NCBI RefSeq assembly: GCF_950023065.1
Contig: NC_088680.1
Location: 30,926,559 to 30,990,558 of the forward strand
Origin: Planococcus citri
Lineage: Eukaryota > Arthropoda > Insecta > Hemiptera > Pseudococcidae
DNA length: 64,000 bases
Direction of reading: 5' to 3'
Positions 34,903 through 46,254 of the stretch are shown in pieces; the stretch's first letter is position 1, and each line of letters begins with the position of its first letter. The notes beneath the pieces were generated by a model. That model worked only from the letters and a program-made list of their open reading frames with translations. It was not told where the DNA came from and made no database searches. Both the position numbers and the translations under genes were made by a program.

Positions 34903-35055
34903 AATGCTGAAATGGTGTTTTTTCAATGCTTAACTCATTCCACTCCATCTAGGAACATTCAACAAAATCCAAATTTCATTGAAGATTGGAACTATAGCGA
35001 TCACTGAGCCGCTGAAATAGTGTTTTTTCAATGCTTAACTCATTCCAGTCGTTCT
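34903..35055. repeat. Two-copy direct repeat, spacing about 108 bases
   Basis: GCTGAAATGGTGTTTTTTCA followed by ATGCTTAACTCATTCCA at about 34906-34942 recurs at about 35012-35048 with one visible change. The copies are almost identical, so this is a recent local duplication. Confidence 0.7.
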
Positions 35056-35207
35056 ACTCCTTTCCTCGCTTTTAGCATAAATTCCAAATAGTTATCAAGG
35101 GCGATTGGCAATGTCACTGATGTCGATCACTGATCCAGCTCGGAAAAAGAAATTCTGGGAAAAGGGAGGTTTGGCCCGAAACATTTTGGTTCAAATCTAT
35201 TGATGGT

Positions 35208-35213
35208 TTTATT
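35208..35213 (-). terminator. Poly(A) signal AATAAA for the nuclease-family gene
   Basis: Read on the minus strand, AATAAA lies about 230 bases past the stop codon at 35441. It is the nearest canonical signal downstream of the gene. Confidence 0.4.
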
Positions 35214-35440
35214 GAATGGAGCAGGAAAGGAATCAAGGCATTGTGAATTTTTCCAATTCACCCCCTCCACTGAAATTCAATACTTATCTACTTCATGCAT
35301 TGAGTTAACATTTCAGTTCTCCCTACCAAGGTCAAGGGTATTACGAGAAATATCGTGGAGAATGTATAGAGGAAAACTATTTTAAAAATTCAATTGAAAA
35401 ACTAAAACGTATATAATTTCATCTTTAAAAATTTTCTTAC

Positions 35441-38400
35441 TTATTTAGCACTTATTTTCCGGTAATCTTTGAGTAATATTTTTGATTGATCTGGTGAACC
35501 ATGCAATTCTAAACCAAAATGAGATGTAAACGCATTGATTCCTAACCTATAATCGACTTCTTTAGTCAAAGGACACGTATAAGTTAGTCCAATTGTCGAG
35601 TCTTCATTGGTAATATTCTCCCATCCTTTAACATACTCTTCTTTTGTACAAATTCTTTGTTTATCGTCTATACGGCTGAGATCATTATGGATGATGATGG
35701 CAACACCGCGCCACCAAACAGATACAATTCTGTATATTATTTTGGGGATAGTCACGACTTGATTGCGTTCTGTGTTTGATAGGTACATTTCTTGGGGCTT
35801 GTATGGGTTGTTTTTGGTGGGTAGTTTTAGGGCACTCCATGTGCCGTAGATTATTTCACCGAATGTGTGATCTTTGTCGATCTTTAAATCCTGAAAGAAA
35901 AGTACATAATGAACGATTAGATTCATGGTACGAAACTAAGGGTTATTTTGAAGGCTGTAGGTACAGAGTTGATTCCCAAATGATTTTTTGGAATCAGGAG
36001 TAGGATCGAATTGATTCCCAGGTAGTTTTTCTTCTTTTGAGTGCAGCTTGAGAGTTAAAATGTGATTCCGAGTGTCAAATTTTGACACTTCTCTGCACGT
36101 GAGTGGAAGAAACGAGGTGGGAATAATTCGATCATTTTTTGTGTCTAGATTGGGAATCAACTCAACAACTACCATTTTGAAGCAATTGAAGATCAGGAAA
36201 AATGGCCAATTTCTCCATTTTCTATACTTTTATACCTCAGGGGGGAGGGGGGAGATTTAATGAGGCAGTACTTTTTTTTAAAGAACTACCTGTACCCAAA
36301 AAAGGACAAAAAATTACACTTTGAAGGCTCACATCTCATCCCCCTTGAAAGTGAGGTATAAATTTTTTAATGGGATTCTCATAAATTGAAGTTCAAATCT
36401 CCCAGCAATAAAAATGTGGTCCAGTGTGTGTGTTTTTTTTTCAATTGATCTACTCTATAATTCAAACTGCACTTACTTCACGCCAAGTGTTCAGTATTGC
36501 GAGTATATATTGGTCAACTTTTCTCAGTTGTCCCTCAGCAATGGTCTTCCAAACTGGCATGATATTCATTAGTTTGCAGCTGGCGAGCTGAGTTGATCGT
36601 GAGCTAAAATACCAAAGTGGGATGATCTGTGATTTCTCCAAACAGCCGTACGATTGTCCGCATGCCATGTTTTGGGAGGAAGTCTTGTCTTCAAATGTTT
36701 CTGTCACAATATCTTTCAAACATTTTTCTTGATTTTCCTGTAGCATAATGTGATAAAAAAATCAGAAAAAATTTTGAGAGAAAAATATGAGCATCTGGTG
36801 AACATTTGAATCCATATTTTTAGGATTTAAAAAAAACTTGTTATCTCTTTTTTATTTTTTTCAGTAAGTATTTTTTGTTTTGTAAAAAAACAAAAAAGAC
36901 GCTCAGCAATTTTCAAATGGTAATCTATGTACCTGAATCACTTGAATCACACCTCAGAAATCGATTCATTTGCGATTTTTCATCCTTTAAGTTATAAATT
37001 GATCATTTTTGAAACGAAACGTCAATTTATCCTCAAAAATAGACTTCCAGATCAGTAATCAAAAAAATCAATCATGAACGACAATGGATTGATCGAACGC
37101 CTAAAATCGATTTGTTCCATCGGTATACTTAACGTTCGACGTTATCGTTTGTTTTTTATTGTTTCGTTTCATCTTTGTCTTTGGTTCACAAAAATTACCT
37201 ACCTACGTATTTTTTTCTAATAAAAAAAAAAAACAATCTTTTGACAATCTTTTTTTTGATTGATCAGTTTTTTGATTTTTGATTTCGATCTACCTATCGT
37301 ACCTAATCAATCAAGAATTGAAAAATAGCTCGCACCATGTCGAAGTACAACAATTGGAGCTTTTGAAAAAAGCAACTTGTAACGTTAGGTAAGCATTGAC
37401 AAAAAGCAGATACTTTTCTGTAATCAGCAATGCGAGTAACTGATGGTTTGATTGGTTTATGTGTAATATGTGTCAAAAATTTCGTGTAATGATGAGTTAT
37501 AATTATTGTAACACGATTGGTTGAATTTAGCTATTCTACATTGTATTTCATTTTTTTGTTTCAGGTGAGTGCTTTTTTAACCACTGAATAATGCACAAGA
37601 GTAGAATATATGTCCATCGTCTGGGCGTGAGTAAGTTGCATAATAATTTATGAAGAACTCATTTATTGGCAGAGTAAAGAAGTTGCTATCAATAGAGAAG
37701 AGCTTGGACTGGTCTAAGGGTGGGATGCAGCTGATCAATCAAAAAATTCAGGCTCTTATACATTTTTGAAAGTTCCAGATTTTTTTCTTACAGCTAATTC
37801 GACATTAAAAATATATTAAAAAAGCTGAATTGAGCTACTTAAATTATATAGATACCTTGAATCATTTTTCAAATTTCGATTTTTCTGGTGTTTTGTAGCT
37901 CATTTCCAACCCGATGAGTAGCCAATAACGTTGCATTTTCATTATGAAAATATGCTGAAAAGTCGCGGAATATTTGCAAGAATATTGAAATATATATACG
38001 TATTACCAGAATAAGTAGATGATTCGCAAAGTTGTAGCTACAAATTAAATTGATCGCAATTTCTTGAGGTTTGTTTTTTTTAAAATAGTCCTTTAAAAAT
38101 GCTGTAGGTAAGTGGGTTGAAAAATTTTAAGAAATTTGAAATTTGCAAAATTAGGATAAGTACTTAAGGATAGGTACTCTGAAATATTATAGGTAACATT
38201 TAACCGAACAATTTTCCTTCACTTTTGCAAAATGAGCATGGTAATTCTTTGTAGAAACTTCAAAAATTTGAGGCAAGTGCTGAATTTTGCCATTTGTGTA
38301 CATTGGTTTAGTTACTTTGTGGGTTTTTCAAATTTACCATTCTCCTTTTTCCCAAAAATGGACTTCAATCAAAATATAAATCCAAATGAAATTACATTTT

Positions 38401-41026
38401 CAGCGATGAATCAAAGTAGTTATTGGTTTGAAATTATTGAAAAAAAGTACATGAAAAATACGAAAAGTAATTTAGCCCCATTTAGAGGAGAGAGAAGCCC
38501 CACATTCAAAACAAATCTAATCATTTCGAAGCGAGGTTTCATTTTCAGTCTTTGTTTCTCAACTTTGGGAACTTCATTATCTACATATTTGAGTGTAGAT
38601 CACTCATTTTGGAATCTGGTCAATGAGAATGGCTAACGAACGTTTTTCAACTGATTTCAGTTTTGGAAACCTTTGCCCTTGATGAACTTGGGTTGATTTT
38701 CATGTCTTCTTATTATTGGATGTTGAAATAATGTAACTTGCTTACTAGAGTCCGTTCTAAATTGGATGACATTTAAGCTTCCAGTATTTTCCGTTGTGTT
38801 TTTAGTGTGCGTAGCACACTATTGGTTTCGCTCGGAAATATGAAATTTTATTTCATTTGAATGTTCTCTTAAACTATCCAACCGTTTTTTGTATATATTG
38901 GACAGAATATGAGAATCATTAAGGCGGCGGGAATAGATTATTTTTCGTTCAATTTGGATAGGTAATTGCTGAGTAATTGCAATTTTAGTTCATTATTTTA
39001 ATGCATTAAATCTTTTTAAAAAAAAAGGAAAAGGGGACTTGTAGAACACCTGCCGCTCATTGTACTCTGCTATACCCTAATCATTTCGTTGCGAGACTAT
39101 ATTTTTAGTCTTTTTTTCTCATATTAATACTTAGGAACTTTCTTTTTGAGTGCAGGTCACTTATTTTATGTAGAATCTAATCAATGAGTCCGATTAACGA
39201 ATGTTTTTCAACTAATCTCATTTTTGTGAACCGTTGCCTATGGTGAACATGGACTGATTTTCAAGTATTTTCATTATTGGATGTTGAAATAATGTAACTT
39301 GCTTACTGGAGTCTGTTCTGAATTGTATGACACTTCAATAACCGTGCGGCATCGCAATTGTATCCTTTGTTTTTTTTTTGTTTTTTTCAAAGTTTCTTGT
39401 TGAAGACAAAATGACATAAAAATTCGAGAATTTCACGATTTAAAATACCAAAGATCAATTGATAGAACTCGTAATCAGAAGAGGAGAGTGATATGTATCC
39501 CTTCTGTCATAATGTACTCATAGGTATAGCTCAAGTTCAACATAATCCAAGAGTAATCAGTAGGTATACACATTTTATGCATCGACGGTTCTGCAGCGAA
39601 AGAGCCAATCTGCGTTTAAAAAGTCTGGTTCTGAACTTCATGAACTTGAATACATTGCATAGCTGCTTCGATCATATTTATGAATTGAAGCTCATCAATA
39701 ATGTGTGACTTTATCATCTCACTGCTATTATGATAAAAAAATTTTGCATTTTATTCATTCAATTAAACAGAAAAAAATGAAACAATCACCACATAGCAGA
39801 TTGGTCCTTGGCACTTTTGTATTCGCATATTTCATAATTCATTTTTAGTTAAATGAGCAGTTTAGCCGTTTCGTACGAGCACTTCTGAACAGACTGGCCC
39901 TCCGCCAAAAATACTCAGATTGGCCCTTTCGCCGCAGAACCGGCGAAACTTACTTCGGAGAAAAGATCCGTCATATCTTCGTCTTCTAAGTTGAAATCGT
40001 CGCATGTCGGTATCGTGCTATTGAGATCTGGCTGAAATTCTTCGTTTAAATGGGCATTATACGTAAGCCGAACTCGTCTTTTGTACCTCGAATAATCAAC
40101 GGAGAACACCGGTATCCAATGAAAAACCTGTAAATAATCGGATAAAGTTTATTCAAATTTGGAAAAAAAGATACTTTGATGTTGTTGAACCGTTATACCT
40201 ACCAGAGTTTGAGATCCATCGGCTAAATTGAATTTCGTGTTTGGTCCATCGACGTATTTTATAAAAAGATCATTTGGTGGTTTCATAAAATGAGTCACTT
40301 TATCGCGGATATTCTGAGTCATATTTACCTGCGTAGGTAAAAATTACATGCCATTAAAATTATTGAAATTTAGCCTACGAAATAAGTGTAGCTTATAGAA
40401 ATGAATACTATAATATTTCAACCGCTCTGTATTGATCGTAGTAATTCTGGTGAATCGAGCGTATTTCCATATCCTCTTTCTCTTTATGCCAATAGTAGAG
40501 CTAAAAGAGAGACAAAAAAATTGAATAAATAATACAAGGCCTACAATTAAAATGAAATTCATTTGGCGAGAAAAAAATAATAATAATGAAGGAACATCAA
40601 CCTCATAACCGATCTGGTATTTATCGTGTTTGGAATCATAAACAGTTACAGGTTCAAAGGACGTATTACAAATATCCAATTTGATTTCGTACGGTCCTTC
40701 ATCATCTGATGGGTAAAAGTTTCTCAGAAATAAACTCTTGCCACTGATGGAGACCTCATCGTTGAATTTCCTTTCTCGTTTGTAGGTGGCGGGGCATGCG
40801 GTCAAGCAAGGTGTTTCTTCTATATCGAGTGTCCTGGTGCAATGTTTCAGACTGTAAAGTAAAGCTGCAATAACGAAAAGATGAAGAAATTACTTACTAA
40901 TTGTTACAATTCATCAGGAACTTCATTCAATAGGATATGATTACCGTCTTCTGATCTGACTACTGATACGAAATTAAAATACGAATAAATCAAGTAAAAC
41001 TTGAATAAAAATACTGATTGGGTCAT
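35441..41026 (-). CDS. Secreted DNA/RNA non-specific endonuclease family protein, catalytic residues replaced
   Basis: A seven-exon gene spliced by hand. Exons, 5' to 3' on the minus strand: 41026-40945, 40864-40602, 40500-40423, 40328-40203, 40127-39954, 36737-36477 and 35890-35441. All junctions are GT-AG and the total is 1434 bases, 477 residues plus stop, fully in frame. Intron 1 is phase 1; all the others are phase 0. The protein starts with a signal peptide (MTQSVFLFKFYLIYSYFNFV). The nuclease domain spans roughly residues 240-470 and ends with the family's 'TIPKIIYRIV ... ICTKEEY ... GLTYTCPL' region. In active members the core reads DRGH...N-x-x-P-x-x-x-x-x-N-x-G. Here residues 276-281 are KSQIIP where RGHLxP is expected, giving Gln278 for the catalytic His. 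NIMPVWKTIAEG at 299-310 puts Ala308 where the metal-binding Asn should be, and Asp316 replaces a conserved Glu. It is probably not an active nuclease of the usual type. N-glycosylation sites (VNMT, LNST, ENIT, CNTS) fit secretion. Intron 5 is 3.2 kb and full of repeats. Confidence 0.85.
35930..36190. repeat. Inverted repeat inside intron 6 of the nuclease-family gene
   Basis: The left part has 'ttattttgaaggctgtaggt', GAGTTGATTCCCAA and 'ggatcgaattgattcccag'. The right part has the reverse complements 'ctgggaataattcgatc', TTGGGAATCAACTC and 'accattttgaagc'. Similar 'gaatcaa' repeats occur at 52263-52375. It explains the open frames at 35776-36003, 35936-36175 and 36072-36260. Confidence 0.55.
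38530..39350. repeat. Direct repeat pair inside intron 5 of the nuclease-family gene
   Basis: About 260 bases at 38530-38790 recur at 39085-39350. Shared blocks include 'gagtg(t/c)ag(a/g)tcactta/ca', 'taacgaa(c/t)gtttttcaact' and the 40-base stretch beginning TTATTGGATGTTGAAATAAT and ending 'cttgcttact(a/g)gagtc'. The 134-residue plus frame at 38232-38636 overlaps the first copy and is not accepted as a gene. Confidence 0.7.
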
Positions 41027-41499
41027 TTTTAAAAAAATGTTTGAGCCAAGAGTAAAAATTAACTCGTTTGTTTTACAGCAAATTTTGATACTTGATGAAT
41101 TTTAATTTTGTTGAGGAGTCACATCTATAGTAATGAAAATTGTATCAATGTTGAACTTAATAAATTAGGTTTGATGAAAGCACATTACGTAATGAAATGA
41201 TCCAAATCATATAAGGAAATAATTTTCATCTAGGTACTGAATTCTATATCAGGTCTGAAATTAATCAGCAAATTTTATCAATGAATTGAAAATTTTTCTA
41301 CATAGCAAAGATTTGATCACACTCTCAACATTGTAAAAAATACAGGCATTAATCAGATAATTATATTGAATGCCTGAGAAACCAAACTGCATACAAGTAA
41401 TTATAAATGACGCCATTCTGATGAATATTTTTTCAAAATTATAGGAGCCATAATTCGTTGAAATTTTCAAAACGCTATAGGTAGGTTTTTCAATCGCGA
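41027..41499. other. Short spacer upstream of the nuclease-family gene
   Basis: Promoter side of the minus-strand gene. No TATA box or initiator could be assigned. From about 41261 the sequence already resembles the outer flank of the foldback element that follows. Confidence 0.3.
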
Positions 41500-42330
41500 A
41501 AAAAATCTGAGAATTTTGGTCAAATTCAGTCAAGACCTTCAGTTTGAGCTGTAAATCATCGAAAATTTCCTTTTTTTGGTCCAGCTCCCTGCCCAACCTG
41601 TTTTGGGGAAAATGATCTAGTCTCAAATGAAAGTATTTGAGATTTTGCGACGATTCATGTTATTGCTATCAAAATCCAAACCACCTCTAAGGTTTTACTG
41701 AGTGATTGAAAAATTGCAAATCACTTATTTTTGGATCAATTCGTACTTTGAAATTTCAAATATTTCGCATTAATTATGCCAAAATATCGAAAGAAATCAT
41801 TTTTGAAACTTGGTAAATATTTTGGAATACAGTAGTGCCAATTAGTTGGTCGTCAATGTCCATTTCAAGAAACTAAAAAAATTTGGTAAATTTTTGGCTT
41901 TTTTTAGATTTTTTGAAATTGTCAGTATCACCAAAAACTTATTACCGTCGTATTCCAAAATATTTCTCCAGTTTTAAAAATTATATTTTTCGATGTTTTG
42001 GCATTGATATGTACAAAAATTTTGGAAAAAATATTTTCAAAACACAGAACCCTAAAAGTGTTGTGTTGAATTTTAACGTCAATATGGCTTACATACTTCG
42101 ACAAAAAATCTCAAATATCATTTGTTGAAACGGGGCCATTTCCTCTCAAAACGGATTAAGTAGAGGCCAAAGCAAAGAATATAATTTTTACGAAAATTCC
42201 CCCTCTTTGAACACTAATATCTCCCTTCCAGGGACATCTCCAGAGCAAAAAAAATTTTTGAGTGATTTCCAATTCACAATAAAAGTCTGTACTGAATTTG
42301 GTCAGAATCCTTTTGATTTTTTTTTCGCGA
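41500..42330. mobile_element. Foldback element, family shared with 62840-63810
   Basis: The left arm has CAAATTCAGTCAAGACCTTC, 'cctgttttggggaaaatgat', 'tatttgagatttt' and 'ttttggaatacagta'. The right arm has these as reverse complements, in reverse order: 'gtcgtattccaaaata', 'aaaatctcaaatatcatt', 'ggccatttcctctcaaaacgg' and 'gtctgtactgaatttggtcag'. A second element of the same design with related arm sequence is at 62840-63810. Frames at 41261-41626 and 42207-42575 are by-products of the arms. No transposase. Confidence 0.7.
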
Positions 42331-42965
42331 TACTACACCCTAATGAACATTGCCCAATTTATTTTGCTTTGAATTCTCTACCAAAAAGATTGTGGGAATT
42401 TCATCATAGCTCCTTCAATTTTGCAATTGAACCAAAATTAATGAGAATCTTTCAGAACTGTATGGTGAGTGCTGAATCATGGTACAATCATATTGTATTA
42501 GATACCCAACTTCTGCATGTTCTGCAATTTCTACAGATTTATGAAACGTTGAAAAGTCAACTTCAAGTTGTGTAAAAACGTCAAAGAATCAATCCTGAAT
42601 ACTCTCAACTTTCAGTTTTTTTAGTTCGCAAACTAATTTGCATTCAATGATTAATGAATTAGGTTTGCTAATTCTATCCATTTCTGGTACAGGTAGTTAT
42701 TTCATTTTTGTTCATAAAGTGATTCAACTGCATTCAATGAATGAATTCAATGTTGAATCTATCCGTTAAGTATGGTACATTGCTGAATACTTGGAGATTT
42801 TCGATTCATGATTGAATTGTCATCGGCATAAATTGTTCATAAACTTTCTTACTAACAAGAATAAATACGAGTAGGTAACTGTGCTGCTCGCGCTTAATAT
42901 CAACTTTGTGGCGCTGGTTTTCTTCATAGAATAACTCTTCGTTTAAAAAATAAATTTTTTCTATA
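42331..42965. other. Non-coding, short ATTCAATGAATG-like repeats
   Basis: Words such as TGCATTCAATGA recur several times between about 42640 and 42760. No gene seen. Confidence 0.35.
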
Positions 42966-43170
42966 CTCTCTAAATTTGAAACAGTCAATTTTCACTGCTT
43001 AGCAGTCACGACATTTTGGCTTCTTGAAAGCAGTAGTTTTTTACTGAAAAACAGTAAAAAATTTTCTCAGTAGATTTTTCAGTGTTTTGCAGTAAAAAAC
43101 TACTGCTTTTAAGAAGCCAAAATGTCGTGACTGCTAAGCAGTGAAAATTGACTGTTTCAAATTTAGAGAG
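42966..43170. mobile_element. Near-perfect 205-bp palindromic MITE with TA flanks
   Basis: Begins CTCTCTAAATTTGAAACAGT at 42966 and ends with the exact reverse complement at 43170. Over the outer 80 or so bases of each arm I count one mismatch. The element is flanked on both sides by TA, the target duplicated by Tc1/mariner-type transposases. No coding capacity. The close arm identity suggests recent insertion or strong conversion between arms. The outer flanks do not match each other beyond TA. Confidence 0.85.
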
Positions 43171-46100
43171 TAGGTATTTCATAATACAATAAAACTAAAC
43201 CGTCGACTCTACTTTATGGAAAATTCCATTCAAAAATCTCTCGTACTTGATTTAATGTTTTAGAGAGTCTATCTAACCTATAAAGTATAGGTTTGATGTC
43301 ACCAACTCCGCCTATTCCTTACTTCTGATCTCTAAAACAACGTTAATTTGAAAGTACACCCTTCTCTCTTCCACCTCTTCGAATCTTTGCTGAATATTTT
43401 ACGTGGAAAACTTTTCAGCAGGTTTACATCGAAATGAAGAGTCGAGAAACACGACACCCAACTAATTTTAAACTACAGATGGTCGTTGTAAAGATTTTGA
43501 TAAAACTTGTCAAGCATGTCACAGACTTCGAGTTGCTTTTCTCCTATTATTGAGAGAAAAACACCTTTTTTTTCTTCTTAGTAAATTATTTTCAAATAAG
43601 ATGGTGACGTTTGATGTCACGTTGAGCAGTCATTTGTTGTTTTTCTGCAAAGTTTTAGCTGGATTTCTAAGATGGAAATAATTGAGAATTTTTTTTAAGT
43701 TCAAAAATGTCAAATATTATGGACAGGAAAAGATTGGAAAAAGTAGTGAAAAGGGGGGGAGAGGGGCTCAACTGTCTCAGATTTTGCATATTTTTGGATC
43801 GAATGAAATTGCTCAACTACATACTTAAAAGTGCATACCTACCTTTGAATTGATTTTTTCAATTTTTCAAAACGATTAGTTGAGGAAACGCGAATAAAAA
43901 AAAATGCCAATTTTGAAGGCCAAAACACGAGTTTTTCACGCCCTCTTACCCCATTCAACCTCAAAAAACGAAAAAATAAAATACAAAACGAAACATCACC
44001 CGTCATCGTACACCTTTTCCCATCACACAACAAATTAGTCGAGCAAAATGTTTAATTTCAAACAAATGGAACTTTCTACTCGAGCACTCGAAACGACATC
44101 GATATCTTACATGTATTATAGGCAAAGCGGGTCGAATCGCATTCAATAAAAAATTACTTATATCGAAATTTGGGAAATTTCTTATTCATTTCTGTATAGT
44201 CGACGATGAAAAAAGCAAACAAACAAAAAGCAATATAAAAGTTTGCGAAAGGAAATTTTTCGACGTATTTTCTTCGGCTGCGAATAATGAGAAATTTCTC
44301 TCATACGCGGGCTGGTTGTCGAGAAAATGAGAAAAAAAAGAACAGCCGAGATGCGAAAAATGACTCGAATTTTGCCCTTGTTTTTTCTTCGTTTTTCTCG
44401 AAAATTAGCGACGATGTTATTGTATCCGGTAGCGCGAATGTTAAACAAATATGACGACAGTGTTTCAATTCCCAACCCAAGGTAACTTAAAGTCGAAGTA
44501 AAAAAAATTTCTTGTTAAACGCCTTCTTTCTCTCATTTAATTTATCAAAGGATCGTCGAATCGAGGCTAAAAACACTTTCTATTACGTCAAGGTAGAAGA
44601 AAAAAAACGTAATTAAAACTCTGCCCGGATTTTTAAAAAAAACACTAGAAGGAGGAAAATCACCGAAACTTGGAAAAAAGCTACCTTCTCGCGAGTCTTG
44701 GAAAAATATGTAATTAAACGTCGTCGTTTTGATTTCCAACAACGCGACGCTTACAAAGCACTCGAGAAATGGAGGCGGCGGGTTGTGCGCCAGGAGCAAC
44801 TTAACTTACGATGCAGATATCGGAGGAGGGTTTCGCGAAATACCACACGTTGTTGTAGCTGAACAGACATCCTTGACAAGCTTATGACACGTGTGTTTAT
44901 TAAAATTTAATTATTAGCCGACAAACGACGACGATGTGAAGTACAATTGTCGCGCCAAAGCTGCGGGTAATTTCGCGATGTATTCAGAAGACGTGAAACG
45001 AGACATTTGTTCATTCTGAAGTATAAGAATTAGGAATACAACGTGTGTTAGATTCGCACTCGAACAACCAATATGTAAGTATTGTACTATTGCGAGGTAA
45101 CTGAAGAGTAAACCGTAATAATAGATCGATTTTCAAAAGACACAGAATGCGATGGCTCGAGCAAAACCAAGAGTAAAAGGTAGCGAAGTAGAAGATGCAG
45201 GAACCAGAGAGGGTGTATAATTTCTACCGTCAAGTTTTTCTTTTAAACGCTCTCTCAGAATCTCGCCGGGGCGAATATTTATACAAGAAAAAAGTTACTT
45301 TGTAAGCGGAAGAAATTGCGTTTTCTTTTTCTTTCGTTTGCTGCTGGTCGTGCTGCTTTAGCCGCCGCTTCTTTTTATCGTCGTAAATTAAAAGTTGAGC
45401 AAAAAAATGGTAATACACCGTTAATCTTTTTTGAAAATTTTATATTTCCAGTTACGTTTGTGAAATTTTCGAACAGTTAATTCGTATTCGCCGAGTTTTA
45501 CCCTCGGTCTTACTTACCTACTCGCCTTCGTTCGGTGTAACTATTTTAGTTGTTTTTTTGTTCCTCTTTTTCTTTTCGAGCTTTTGGTTCTGTCTTCTTT
45601 CTTTATTATGATAGAGGGAGATGCTGGTGAGAATGGAGGTCTTGAGAAACTTAAGATGCTTCTTTTTCGAAGTAAATTCATCGTGGTAGGGGATTGGGGG
45701 GGGGGTTGTTATAGTTTCTTGGTTTTTGAATGTGAAATTTGTCATATTGATGGTTTACTAGGTTCAGTATGGTTACCTTTGCTTGGTTTATTTCTTAGTT
45801 CGAAAACATCACGTAACCCTTAGGATGCGAATTGACTTGTTTATATTTGGCACATACTCGTGGTTATTACCTTTCATTTTCTCATTTCTCGCAAGTTTTC
45901 GAATTTCATTCACCTATTTTATGTATATTATTTGTTTCGCATATTAGTTGTATCACTTTCATGCGGAGCACTATAATGATCTGAAATAAATGAGCATATA
46001 TGTTCACTTACTTACTAATTTACTCGAGAAAATGTTCTGCTTCTTAAGGCTGCAACCATCTGTTCTTTCGTTAAAAATATAATGTAAGCTTGCCTACAAT

Positions 46101-46254
46101 TATTATTTTTTTCGAGTCAACCTGCCTACTGAATGTACCTAACCCACTGTAAAAGCTCTTCTAGTCAATATTCAACATCCCATTCCCTTCAAAAAATATA
46201 CATACCTAACCAACTTTTTAAAAAAAATGAATGAAAATCAATTCAATAATGAAC
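43171..46254. other. Non-coding, largely unique CpG-bearing sequence
   Basis: No gene accepted. From about 43840 to 45550 the sequence has frequent CpG and few long A/T runs. Short frames on the minus strand (43839-44033, 44182-44475, 44545-44799, 45230-45418) are Lys/Arg/Phe-rich and lack any family motif. I read this as regulatory or otherwise constrained unique DNA. A run of G lies near 45697-45706. Confidence 0.35.

Noticed and set aside
34610..34926. Overlapping frames on both strands
   Set aside because: Composition effect of a CpG-bearing block; neither has domain, signal or helix features beyond low-complexity runs.
38232..38636. 134-residue plus-strand frame
   Set aside because: Lies in intron 5 of the minus-strand nuclease-family gene, overlaps a direct repeat whose other copy does not keep the frame, and has no family motif.
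41261..42575. Frames of 121, 81 and 122 residues
   Set aside because: They fall in the arms and centre of a foldback element and are not kept in its second copy at 62840-63810.
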